From: JASHVB01 sp049522565
GTDB lineage: Bacteria > Pseudomonadota > Alphaproteobacteria > Acetobacterales > Acetobacteraceae
Reading direction: 5' to 3'
NCBI GenBank assembly: GCA_049522565.1
Contig: JBEKNT010000211.1
Coordinates: 1-17,674, forward strand
Length of the DNA: 17,674 nt
The translations under genes were made by a program, and so were the position numbers. Positions 1 to 6,222 of the stretch are shown here, one piece after another. The notes below the pieces were generated by a model that was not told the DNA's origin, searched no databases, and saw only the letters and a list, made by a program, of their open reading frames with translations. How positions within the stretch are numbered: position 1 is the first letter of the stretch; every line of letters begins with the position of its first letter.

Positions 1-116
1 CGGCATAACAATGTAGCCCAGCCGATGGGTCAAACCCTCGGCGGCCAGGATATATCATCCCATCTTGCACTGCGCTGGAGGGCCTCCGCGGGCGGCACCG
101 ACAGCATGAGTATGCA

Positions 117-155
117 TGGACATCGCGACCCATCCACGCTATCAATTCCGATAGC
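117..155 (+). promoter_or_regulatory. Predicted promoter and operator of the vapBC module
   Basis: A sigma-70-like -35 box TGGACA (117-122) is followed by a 17-nt spacer and a -10 box TATCAA (140-145). A perfect inverted repeat, GCTATC (138-143) and GATAGC (150-155) with a 6-nt spacer, covers the -10 box. It lies 16 nt upstream of the antitoxin start. FitAB/VapBC antitoxins are known to repress their own operons by binding such palindromes, so this is the likely autoregulatory operator. The palindrome is seen directly; the promoter call is inference. Confidence 0.5.
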
Positions 156-171
156 ATGCGAAGGCGACCTT

Positions 172-408
172 ATGGCGCAGGTGCTGGTAAGGAATCTGGA
201 CGAGCAAGTCGTGGCAGCGTTGCGCCGCAAGGCGGAGCTACACGGTCATTCGCTCGAGCAGGAACTGCGCACTGCCCTGACCGCGGCGGCCCGGCTGACC
301 CGTGAGGAACGCGTCGCTTTGGCACGGCGCGTCCGCAGTCTGACGCCCGCCGCAGTGACCCAGACCGACAGCGCCGACCTGATCCGCCAGGATCGCGACG
401 CACGGTGA
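172..408 (+). CDS. vapB: FitA/VapB-type ribbon-helix-helix antitoxin
   Basis: A 78-residue protein. The N-terminal part (about residues 1-41, starting MAQVLVRNLDEQ) has the look of the FitA-like ribbon-helix-helix DNA-binding fold: a short beta strand then two helices ending in LEQELRTAL. The C-terminal third is charged and presumably wraps the toxin. ATG 172 was chosen because AAGG (161-164) sits 7 nt upstream and the RHH strand begins immediately; an in-frame extension upstream to position 25 lacks family character and would run through the predicted operator. The stop overlaps the toxin start in GTGA (405-408), so the two are translationally coupled. Its role is to neutralise the PIN toxin and, with it, repress the operon. 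Confidence 0.85.
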   Translation: MAQVLVRNLDEQVVAALRRKAELHGHSLEQELRTALTAAARLTREERVALARRVRSLTPAAVTQTDSADLIRQDRDAR

Positions 409-824
409 CCCTCGTCATCGACGCGAGTGTCGCCTGCAAGTGGTTCATCGCCGAGCCGCAATCCGACAGCGCCGAGGCATTGCTCGCTGGAGGCGAGGTG
501 CTGATCGCGCCGGATCTCATCGTTCCGGAGGTCTGCAATGTCGCATGGCTGAAGCTACGACGCAGCGAAATCACCGCCGACCAAGCGTCGGCAATGGTTG
601 ATGGATTGCCCGAATTGCTCGATGACGTGGTATCGTCCACGCCGCTCGCCGCTCGCGCGCTGGCCATTGCTGCCGCCATCGAACATCCAGCATACCACTG
701 CTTCTATCTGGCGCTGGCCGAATTGCGCAACACCCGCTTGGTGACCGCCGATCGCAGGCTGCTATCGCGACTGGTGGCGACGCCGTGGGCCCGGCTGCTT
801 GTCGGCCTTGGCGATGTAGTGTGA
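405..824 (+). CDS. vapC: VapC-family PIN-domain ribonuclease toxin with an altered active site
   Basis: A 139-residue single PIN domain, the normal VapC length. PIN toxins are Mg2+-dependent RNases that cleave tRNA or rRNA; the metal is held by a cluster of acidic residues. Visible here: D6 in VIDASVACKWF, E42 in VPEVCNVAW and D116 in LVTADRRLL. The third conserved acidic position, normally the Asp of a YDxxYLALAE-type motif, is His98 (AYHCFYLALAE, codon CAC), one base away from GAC. Activity may therefore be reduced or lost, although the rest of the fold looks intact. The start is GTG 405, overlapping the antitoxin TGA. There is no obvious intrinsic terminator downstream; a weak 5-bp hairpin sits around the stop codon. 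Confidence 0.88.
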   Translation: MTLVIDASVACKWFIAEPQSDSAEALLAGGEVLIAPDLIVPEVCNVAWLKLRRSEITADQASAMVDGLPELLDDVVSSTPLAARALAIAAAIEHPAYHCFYLALAELRNTRLVTADRRLLSRLVATPWARLLVGLGDVV

Positions 825-901
825 AGATAGACACTCGATCGCGCGGCGCCTGAGGAAGCAATCCAACAGGATCGCGCGCACGGTGCAATGGGAGACGCCT
901 C

Positions 902-1843
902 ATGGAACAGGACGACCTCGACGCCCGCCTCGGCTTCGCGCCGGACTACGACGCGGCGATCCCCTACATGCAGCGCACGCGCGACTACTATAAAGCGATC
1001 GGCTACACCACGCCGTATCGCTGGGCGCACCACATCGACGCCCCCTTCACGCCCCTGCGCACCCCCCTCGCCCGCGCGCGCATCGCCATCGTCACCACCG
1101 CCGCGCCCTACCAGCCCGGCAAAGGCGACCAGGGTCCCGGCGCCGCCTACAACGGCGGCGCGAAATTCTACCAGGTCTATTCCGGCGACACGGCGCGCGA
1201 CCACGACCTGCGCATCTCCCACATCGGCTACGACCGCGTCCACACCAGCGCCGAGGACAGCGGCACCTGGTTCCCCCTCCCTGCCCTGCGCCGCGCCGCC
1301 GCTGCCGGCCGCATCGGCGCCGTCGCCCCGCGCTTCCACGGCGCACCCACCAACCGCAGCCATCGCGTCACGATCGAAACCGACGCACCGGAAATCCTGC
1401 GCCGCGTGCGCGACGACGGTGCCGACGCCGCCATCCTGGTGCCGAACTGCCCGGTCTGCCACCAGACTTGTTCCCTTGTCGCGCGCCACCTCGAGGCGAA
1501 CGGCATCCCCACCGTGCTGATGGGCTGCGCCAAGGACATCGTCGAACACGCCGCGGTGCCGCGCTTCCTGTTCAGCGATTTTCCCCTCGGCAACAGCGCC
1601 GGCAAGCCGCATGACACCGCCTCGCAGGACCAGACGCTGGAATTCGCATTGCGCGTGTTGGAGGCCGCACCCGGCCCGCGCACGACGATGCAATCGCCGC
1701 TGCGCTGGGCCGCGGATGCCGCGTGGAAGCTGGACTATCTCGATCTCGACCGCATGCCGGCCGAGGAACTGGCCCACCGCCGCGCCGAATTCGATCGGCA
1801 GAAAGAACTCGCGCGCGGCAACCGCGTGGAGCAAGCGGCGTGA
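902..1843 (+). CDS. GrdB/PrdB-like (glycine/sarcosine/betaine/D-proline reductase selenoprotein B family) protein, cysteine form
   Basis: A 313-residue protein that I assign to the GRDB family (Pfam GRDB, PF07355) from its overall pattern: IAIVTTAAPY (61-70), an AYNGG-type segment, RISHIGYD (104-111) and the redox motif CPVCHQTC (C183, C186, C190), with another Cys in VLMGCAKDI (C209). Clostridial GrdB and PrdB use a selenocysteine near such a motif to reduce amino-acid C-N bonds; here the motif is all cysteine and no in-frame TGA is read through. It is shorter than clostridial GrdB (over 400 residues). GGAG at 891-894, 7 nt before the ATG, supports the start. It is the first gene of a five-gene plus-strand run. 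The exact substrate is unknown; a reductase or thiol-dependent lyase role is inference. Confidence 0.7.
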   Translation: MEQDDLDARLGFAPDYDAAIPYMQRTRDYYKAIGYTTPYRWAHHIDAPFTPLRTPLARARIAIVTTAAPYQPGKGDQGPGAAYNGGAKFYQVYSGDTARDHDLRISHIGYDRVHTSAEDSGTWFPLPALRRAAAAGRIGAVAPRFHGAPTNRSHRVTIETDAPEILRRVRDDGADAAILVPNCPVCHQTCSLVARHLEANGIPTVLMGCAKDIVEHAAVPRFLFSDFPLGNSAGKPHDTASQDQTLEFALRVLEAAPGPRTTMQSPLRWAADAAWKLDYLDLDRMPAEELAHRRAEFDRQKELARGNRVEQAA

Positions 1844-1853
1844 GCCGTCGTAC

Positions 1854-2022
1854 ACCTCTCTTGCCTGCGGCGAGAGAGGTCGATGGCGCGAGAGCGCCGA
1901 GGGTGAGGGTGATCGGGTCGGCACGCTGCATTACGGTGCTACGGGGCGACCCGATCCCCCTCACCCCGCGCTACGCGCCGCATTGGTCCGCTTCGCGACC
2001 CAACCCCGCGCGTAGCGCGGGG
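1854..2022. repeat. Intergenic palindromic repeat forming four consecutive hairpins
   Basis: The gap between the GrdB-like and CoA-transferase genes is almost entirely inverted repeats. Hairpin 1 pairs ACCTCTCT (1854-1861) with AGAGAGGT (1873-1880). Hairpin 2 pairs GGCGC (1885-1889) with GCGCC (1894-1898) around a GAGA tetraloop of GNRA type. Hairpin 3 pairs 1901-1920 with 1947-1966, 19 of 20 positions matching. Hairpin 4 pairs CCCCGCGCTACGCG (1964-1977) perfectly with 2009-2022. The right arm of hairpin 4 reaches the GGGAGG (2021-2026) ribosome binding site of the next gene. Its style recalls intergenic repeats common in alphaproteobacterial genomes (GAGAGG...GGTGAGGG pattern). The structure is seen directly; the family assignment is from memory. 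Confidence 0.8.
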
Positions 2023-2030
2023 GAGGCAAT

Positions 2031-3224
2031 ATGACCCGCCCCTTCACCGGCACCCGCATCCTCGACTTCACCCAGGTCCTGGCCGGCCCCTTCGGCTCCT
2101 ACCAGCTTGCCCTGCTCGGCGCCGACGTGATCAAGGTGGAACGCCGCGAAGGCGAGGACATGCGCCGCACGCCGCTGTCGCGCGAATGGGCGGACCGCGG
2201 CATGGCGCCCGCCTGGCTGGCGATCAACGGCAACAAGCGCAGCCTCACGCTCGACCTGCAAAAGCCGGCGGCGGTGGAGATCATCAAGCGCCTCGCCGCA
2301 CGCGCCGACGTGGTGATGGAGAATTTCCGTGGCGGCGTGATGGACCGGCTCGGCATCGGCTACGCCGCGCTGTCCGAGATCAATCCGCGGCTGATCTATT
2401 GCGCGGTATCCGGCTTCGGCCAGACCGGCCCGTACAGCAACGAGGCCGGCTACGACGGCAAGATCCAGGCGCTGTCCGGCATCATGTCGCTGACCGGCCA
2501 TGCCGAGATGGGCCCGACCCGCGCCGGTTTCGCCGTGTGCGACGTGCTGTCCGGCATGACCGCCGCCTTCGCCGTGTCGTCGGCGCTGTTCCAGCGCACC
2601 CATACCGGCAAGGGCCAGTTCATCGACGTCTCGATGCTGGAGGCCAGCCTGAGTTTCCTCTCGACGCAGATTGCCGATTTCACCGTCGCCGGGCATCGGC
2701 AGGAGCAATTCGGCAACCAGGCGATCAGCCGCAAGGTCACGGCAAACCTGTTCCGGGCAAATAACAGTTATCTCCTCCTCGCGGTGAACAATGACAAGCA
2801 GTACGAGGCGCTGATGCGCACGCTCGGCCGCGCCGACGTGCTCGACGATCCGCGCTTCGCCGACTGGTTCCAGCGCAAGGAGCACGAGGCGGCGTTGCGC
2901 GCGATCATCGAAGACGCGCTCGCCGGCGCCGATGCGAAGACCTGGGAGAAGCGGTTGAACGACGCCGGCGCGCCGTGCGCCAGCATCTGGCGTATCGAGG
3001 ACGTCATCGACCATCCGCAGATCGTCGCGCGCGAAGCCATGCAGACGGCCGAGACGCCCTATGGGCCGGTGCGCCTGATGGGCTCGGGATTCCAGCTTGC
3101 CCATGGCGGCGGCCGTCTGGATTCCGCGCCGCCGGAACTCGGCGCGCACACCGACGAGGTGCTGCGCGAGGCCGGGTACACCGTGGAGCAAGTGGCAGCA
3201 CTGCGGCGCGACGCGGTGATCTGA
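2031..3224 (+). CDS. CaiB/BaiF class III CoA-transferase
   Basis: A 397-residue protein of normal length for class III CoA-transferases (formyl-CoA transferase, CaiB, BaiF), which move CoA between carboxylic acids through an aspartyl-CoA thioester. Family signatures are the N-terminal RILDFTQVLAGPFGSYQLA and LGADVIKVE (to about residue 37), NGNKRSLTLDL (67-76), VMENFRGGVMDRLG (95-108), SGFGQTGPY (127-135) and GYDGKIQALSGIM. D171, in AGFAVCDVLSG, aligns with the catalytic Asp (D169 of oxalate-type FRC). The start is fixed by GGGAGG (2021-2026). That site lies against a long hairpin arm, so translation may be structure-sensitive. It probably activates the pathway acid. The natural donor and acceptor cannot be read from sequence. 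Confidence 0.9.
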   Translation: MTRPFTGTRILDFTQVLAGPFGSYQLALLGADVIKVERREGEDMRRTPLSREWADRGMAPAWLAINGNKRSLTLDLQKPAAVEIIKRLAARADVVMENFRGGVMDRLGIGYAALSEINPRLIYCAVSGFGQTGPYSNEAGYDGKIQALSGIMSLTGHAEMGPTRAGFAVCDVLSGMTAAFAVSSALFQRTHTGKGQFIDVSMLEASLSFLSTQIADFTVAGHRQEQFGNQAISRKVTANLFRANNSYLLLAVNNDKQYEALMRTLGRADVLDDPRFADWFQRKEHEAALRAIIEDALAGADAKTWEKRLNDAGAPCASIWRIEDVIDHPQIVAREAMQTAETPYGPVRLMGSGFQLAHGGGRLDSAPPELGAHTDEVLREAGYTVEQVAALRRDAVI

Positions 3225-3311
3225 CGGACCTGCGGCTGAGGGGTCGCAGCATGCTCTGTCGCGAATCCGCGGGCATGACGCTGCGCAACCATAGCGGCCT
3301 CGCCTGCGCAA

Positions 3312-3348
3312 CGCCGCGTCGGACTAGGCCTGTCATGCCGACGCGGCG
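3312..3348. terminator. Hairpin between the CoA-transferase and dioxygenase genes
   Basis: CGCCGCGTCGG (3312-3322) and CCGACGCGGCG (3338-3348) form a perfect 11-bp stem with a 15-nt loop. No U-tract follows, so it is not a classical intrinsic terminator; it may stabilise mRNA, attenuate, or be a repeat remnant. The rest of the 191-nt gap shows no gene. Confidence 0.35.
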
Positions 3349-3415
3349 CCACAGCACCACCTTGTCGCGCCGCGCCGGCCGCGCCTAACGTCGTCGCCGG
3401 GAAGGAGGCCCAAGC

Positions 3416-4327
3416 ATGCTGAACATCGAACCAGGCAAAGCCATCCTCGGTGCCACGGTGCGTGGTCTGGACCTGCAACAGGACCTGTCGCGCGCGGACT
3501 TCGCGGCCATCCTGCGTGCGCTTGGCGAGCATGGCGTGCTGTGCTTTCCCGGCCAGGCGCTGGAGGCTGCCGACCTGCGGCGCTTTTCCGCCCGCTTCGG
3601 CGACATCCAGGTCATCAAGGGCATTCCGCACCATGAACCCGGGATGCCCGAGGTGACGATCCTGTCCAACGTGAAGGTGGACGGCAAGCCGATCGGCGCG
3701 CCGGATGCGGGGCAGTCCTGGCACACCGACATGACCTACGCCAGGACAATGGGGTTTGTGAATGTCCTCTCCGCGTTCAAAGTGCCGATGCGCGACGGCC
3801 GCGCCCTTGGCGGCACGGAATTCGCCAACACCCAGGCAGCCGCGGCCGATCTGCCGGCTACGTTGATCGATCGGCTCGCCGGACTGACCGCGACGCACGA
3901 CCTCGAACACTATTGGGAATACATGCGCCGCGAGAAAGCCAGCAAGCGGCCGCCGCTGACCGACGAACAACGGCGCCAGCGTCCGCCCGTGCACCATCCG
4001 GTACTGCTGACGCATCCGATCACCGGCCGGCGGGTAATCTACGTCAATCCCGGATTTACCGTGCGCATCGACGGCGTCTCCGAGTCCGAAAGCGCCGACC
4101 TGCTGCGCATCCTGCTCGATCACGTGCTGCAAGAGAAGTACCGTTACGTACACGAGTGGACGGTCGGCGACCTGCTGCTGTGGGATCATCTGGGCACCTG
4201 GCATTATGCGCGTCCCGACTACGGGCCGGATGAACTCCGGCTGATGAAGCGCTGCCAGGTGATGGCGACGAAGATCTTCGATCCGGATTTCCTGCGGGAG
4301 TCATTGATGACGGCGCAGGCGGCGTAG
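3416..4327 (+). CDS. TauD/TfdA-family Fe(II)/2-oxoglutarate-dependent dioxygenase
   Basis: A 303-residue protein of typical TauD/TfdA length. These enzymes hydroxylate or oxidatively cleave a substrate while turning 2-oxoglutarate into succinate and CO2. The iron facial triad is visible: H103 and D105 in SWHTDMTY, and distal H263 in WDHLGTWHYARPDY. T134 (GGTEFANT) and R279 (LMKRCQV) are the likely 2-oxoglutarate contacts. The N-terminal segment GVLCFPGQALEAADLRRFSA matches the usual active-site entry region. A strong GAAGGAGG (3401-3408) supports the start. TauD acts on taurine, TfdA on 2,4-D and others on carnitine-like compounds; which applies here is unknown. The hydrolase gene follows 39 nt downstream, so the two are probably co-transcribed. 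Confidence 0.88.
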   Translation: MLNIEPGKAILGATVRGLDLQQDLSRADFAAILRALGEHGVLCFPGQALEAADLRRFSARFGDIQVIKGIPHHEPGMPEVTILSNVKVDGKPIGAPDAGQSWHTDMTYARTMGFVNVLSAFKVPMRDGRALGGTEFANTQAAAADLPATLIDRLAGLTATHDLEHYWEYMRREKASKRPPLTDEQRRQRPPVHHPVLLTHPITGRRVIYVNPGFTVRIDGVSESESADLLRILLDHVLQEKYRYVHEWTVGDLLLWDHLGTWHYARPDYGPDELRLMKRCQVMATKIFDPDFLRESLMTAQAA

Positions 4328-4366
4328 GCGGGCGGATCGCATCCAGACAACAAGGGGACGAGAAGC

Positions 4367-5434
4367 ATGGTCGGAGACTCCAAGGGTGAATACCGCGGCC
4401 TGTACTACCGCAACGATGCCGACCTGAACGCATGGCTGGCGCAGCGACCGCGCGAGACGGCGCTGGAGCCGGATCTGCCGATCATCGATCCGCACCATCA
4501 TTTCTGGGACGTGCCGAACCGCGGCCGCTACTTCCTGCCCGAACTGCTGGACGACATCGGCCGCGGGCACAACATCGTCGCCACCGTCTTCCTCGAGTGC
4601 CAGGCGATGTATCGCAAGGACGGCCCGCGCGAGATGGCGCCGGTGGGCGAGGTCGAGTTCGTCAACGGCCTCGCGGCGATGAGTGCGTCCGGCAATTACG
4701 GCCCCTGCCGGGTCGCCGAGGCGATCATCGGCCACGCCGACCTGACGCTCGGCGCGCGTGTGCGCGATGTATTGGAGGCCGAACTCGCCGTCAGCGGCGG
4801 GCGATTCCGTGGCATCCGCTATGGCGTGTCGACCGACGACGATCCGGCCATCAGCCGGTTCGTATCGCGCGTCGTGCCGCCGCATCTGGTGCGCGATCCG
4901 GTGTTCCGCGAGGGTTTCGCCCAGCTTGCGAAGCTCGGGCTCAGTTTCGAATCGTGGCAGTACCATCCGCAACTGCCGGACGCGATCGATCTCGCCCGCG
5001 CGTTTCCCGATACCACGATCATCCTGAACCATGTCGGCGGCGTACTCGGCGTGGGCTCGTATTCAGGCCGGCGGCAGGAGATCCTTGCCGGTTGGCGCAA
5101 GGACATCGGCGAACTGGCCAAGTGCCCGAACGTCAACGTCAAGCTGGGTGGCATCGGCATGACGTCGTTCGGCTTCAATTTTCATGAGCGCGACGTGCCG
5201 CCGTCGTCCGAGGAACTCGCCGCCGCGTGGCGCCAGTATGTCGAACCGTGCGTCGAGGCCTTCGGTGTCAGCCGCTGCATGTTCGAGAGCAATTTTCCCC
5301 CCGACAAGCAGTCCGGCGGCTACACCGCGCTATGGAACGCCTTCAAGCGCATCACCGCCGGCGCGTCGGCGGCGGAGAAGACCGCGCTGTACAGCGCGAC
5401 GGCCGCGCGGGTCTACCGGCTTACACCGCCCTGA
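4367..5434 (+). CDS. TIM-barrel metal-dependent hydrolase (amidohydrolase-2 / COG3618-like)
   Basis: A 355-residue protein of the amidohydrolase-2 superfamily (PF04909), which includes lactonases and decarboxylases. The metal motif HxH lies in IIDPHHHFWD (H43/H45). Other ligand candidates are H200 (SWQYHPQL), H222 (IILNHVGG) and the C-terminal MFESNFPPDK (305-314), where the usual GSDWP-type Asp is replaced by Asn and D313 may substitute. The GGRFRGIRYG stretch (144-153) is typical of this group. AAGGGGA (4352-4358) supports the start. It sits directly between the dioxygenase and the SDR, suggesting hydrolysis of a lactone, amide or ester intermediate of the same pathway; this is inference. 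Confidence 0.87.
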   Translation: MVGDSKGEYRGLYYRNDADLNAWLAQRPRETALEPDLPIIDPHHHFWDVPNRGRYFLPELLDDIGRGHNIVATVFLECQAMYRKDGPREMAPVGEVEFVNGLAAMSASGNYGPCRVAEAIIGHADLTLGARVRDVLEAELAVSGGRFRGIRYGVSTDDDPAISRFVSRVVPPHLVRDPVFREGFAQLAKLGLSFESWQYHPQLPDAIDLARAFPDTTIILNHVGGVLGVGSYSGRRQEILAGWRKDIGELAKCPNVNVKLGGIGMTSFGFNFHERDVPPSSEELAAAWRQYVEPCVEAFGVSRCMFESNFPPDKQSGGYTALWNAFKRITAGASAAEKTALYSATAARVYRLTPP

Positions 5435-5472
5435 TGGCATCCGGGCGGGATATTCGTTACGGGAGACAGGTG

Positions 5473-6222
5473 ATGGGGAAACTTGAGGGGAAGGTCGCCT
5501 TGGTGACCGGGTCGGGCCGCAATATCGGCCGCGCAACGGTGCTGAAGCTGGCCGCGGAAGGCGCGCATGTCGTGGTCAATGCCCGCACCAACCAGGCCGA
5601 GGCTGATGCCGTCGTGCGCGAGGCCCAGGCGCTTGGGGTGAAGGCGCTCGCCGTCGTCGCCGACGTTGCCAAGAAGGATCAGGTCGAGGCGATGGCGGCG
5701 CGGGCGCTGTCCGAATTCGGCCGCGTCGACATCCTGATCAACAATGCCGCCATCCGGCCGCACAAGCCCTTCACCGAGTTGACCGCGCAGGACTGGGAAG
5801 CGGTCAGAGGCGTTGTGCTTGATGGTGCAGTGTACCTGACCCGCGCGGTCATCGGGTCGATGGTGGAGCATGGCTACGGGCGCATCCTGTTCTTCACCGG
5901 CGAAGGCGCCTTCGTCGGCGGCAGCGGGCGCGCGCATGTCTCCGCGGCCAAGATGGGGCTGGTGGGATTCGCGCGAGGGCTGGCCTCGGAGTTTGCCCCG
6001 CACAACATCCGGGTCAACGTGGTGTCCCCGGGCAGCATCGATACCATGCGGGCGAATCCCGAGTGGTATCAGGGACGGACGCCGAACGCCGCCGGCATTC
6101 CGATGGGACGGCAAGGGACGGTGAACGAGATCGCCGCCACTTGCCTGTTCCTGGTCAGCGATGACGGCGGCTTCATCACGGGGCAGACGATCCACGTCAA
6201 CGGCGGGAGTGGATATTACTGA
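5473..6222 (+). CDS. SDR-family protein lacking most of the catalytic tetrad
   Basis: A 249-residue short-chain dehydrogenase/reductase fold. The NAD(P) motif TGSGRNIG (12-19), VADV (62-65), the NNAA loop (90-93), the PG motif (SPGSIDT) and the C-terminal ITGQTIHVNGG are all present. The catalytic positions are not: the Asn of the NLxG-type motif is V115 (VVLDGAV), the Ser is G143 (FFTGEG) and the Tyr of YxxxK is V156 in AHVSAAK; only K160 remains. It may bind nucleotide but use different chemistry. Start 5473 follows GGGAGACAGG (5461-5470). A second ATG at 5434, overlapping the upstream TGA, would add 13 residues and could be used by coupling. The 3' end overlaps the convergent M20 gene by 7 nt. 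Confidence 0.88.
   Translation: MGKLEGKVALVTGSGRNIGRATVLKLAAEGAHVVVNARTNQAEADAVVREAQALGVKALAVVADVAKKDQVEAMAARALSEFGRVDILINNAAIRPHKPFTELTAQDWEAVRGVVLDGAVYLTRAVIGSMVEHGYGRILFFTGEGAFVGGSGRAHVSAAKMGLVGFARGLASEFAPHNIRVNVVSPGSIDTMRANPEWYQGRTPNAAGIPMGRQGTVNEIAATCLFLVSDDGGFITGQTIHVNGGSGYY

Noticed and set aside
837..878. Direct repeat GATCGCGCG (837-845 and 870-878)
   Set aside because: It is only 9 nt in GC-rich DNA, with no other sign of an attachment site or iteron.
1841..1843. TGA after the GrdB-like gene as a selenocysteine codon
   Set aside because: The family's redox motif is already present as cysteines upstream, and downstream DNA is a repeat, not protein-like sequence.
704..1924. 406-residue open frame on the minus strand opposite the GrdB-like gene
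   Set aside because: It has the Ala/Arg/Gly-rich, low-information composition of an antisense frame in high-GC DNA and no domain pattern; the plus-strand gene explains the region.
1971..3311. 446-residue minus-strand frame opposite the CoA-transferase
   Set aside because: It is fully antisense to a well-supported enzyme and has no recognisable motif or ribosome binding site.
3059..4204. 381-residue minus-strand frame opposite the dioxygenase
   Set aside because: It mirrors codons of the plus-strand gene and has no family signature.
5434..5472. Longer SDR start overlapping the upstream stop (TGATG)
   Set aside because: There is no SD-like sequence before it, and the extra 13 residues are not typical of the family; kept only as an alternative.
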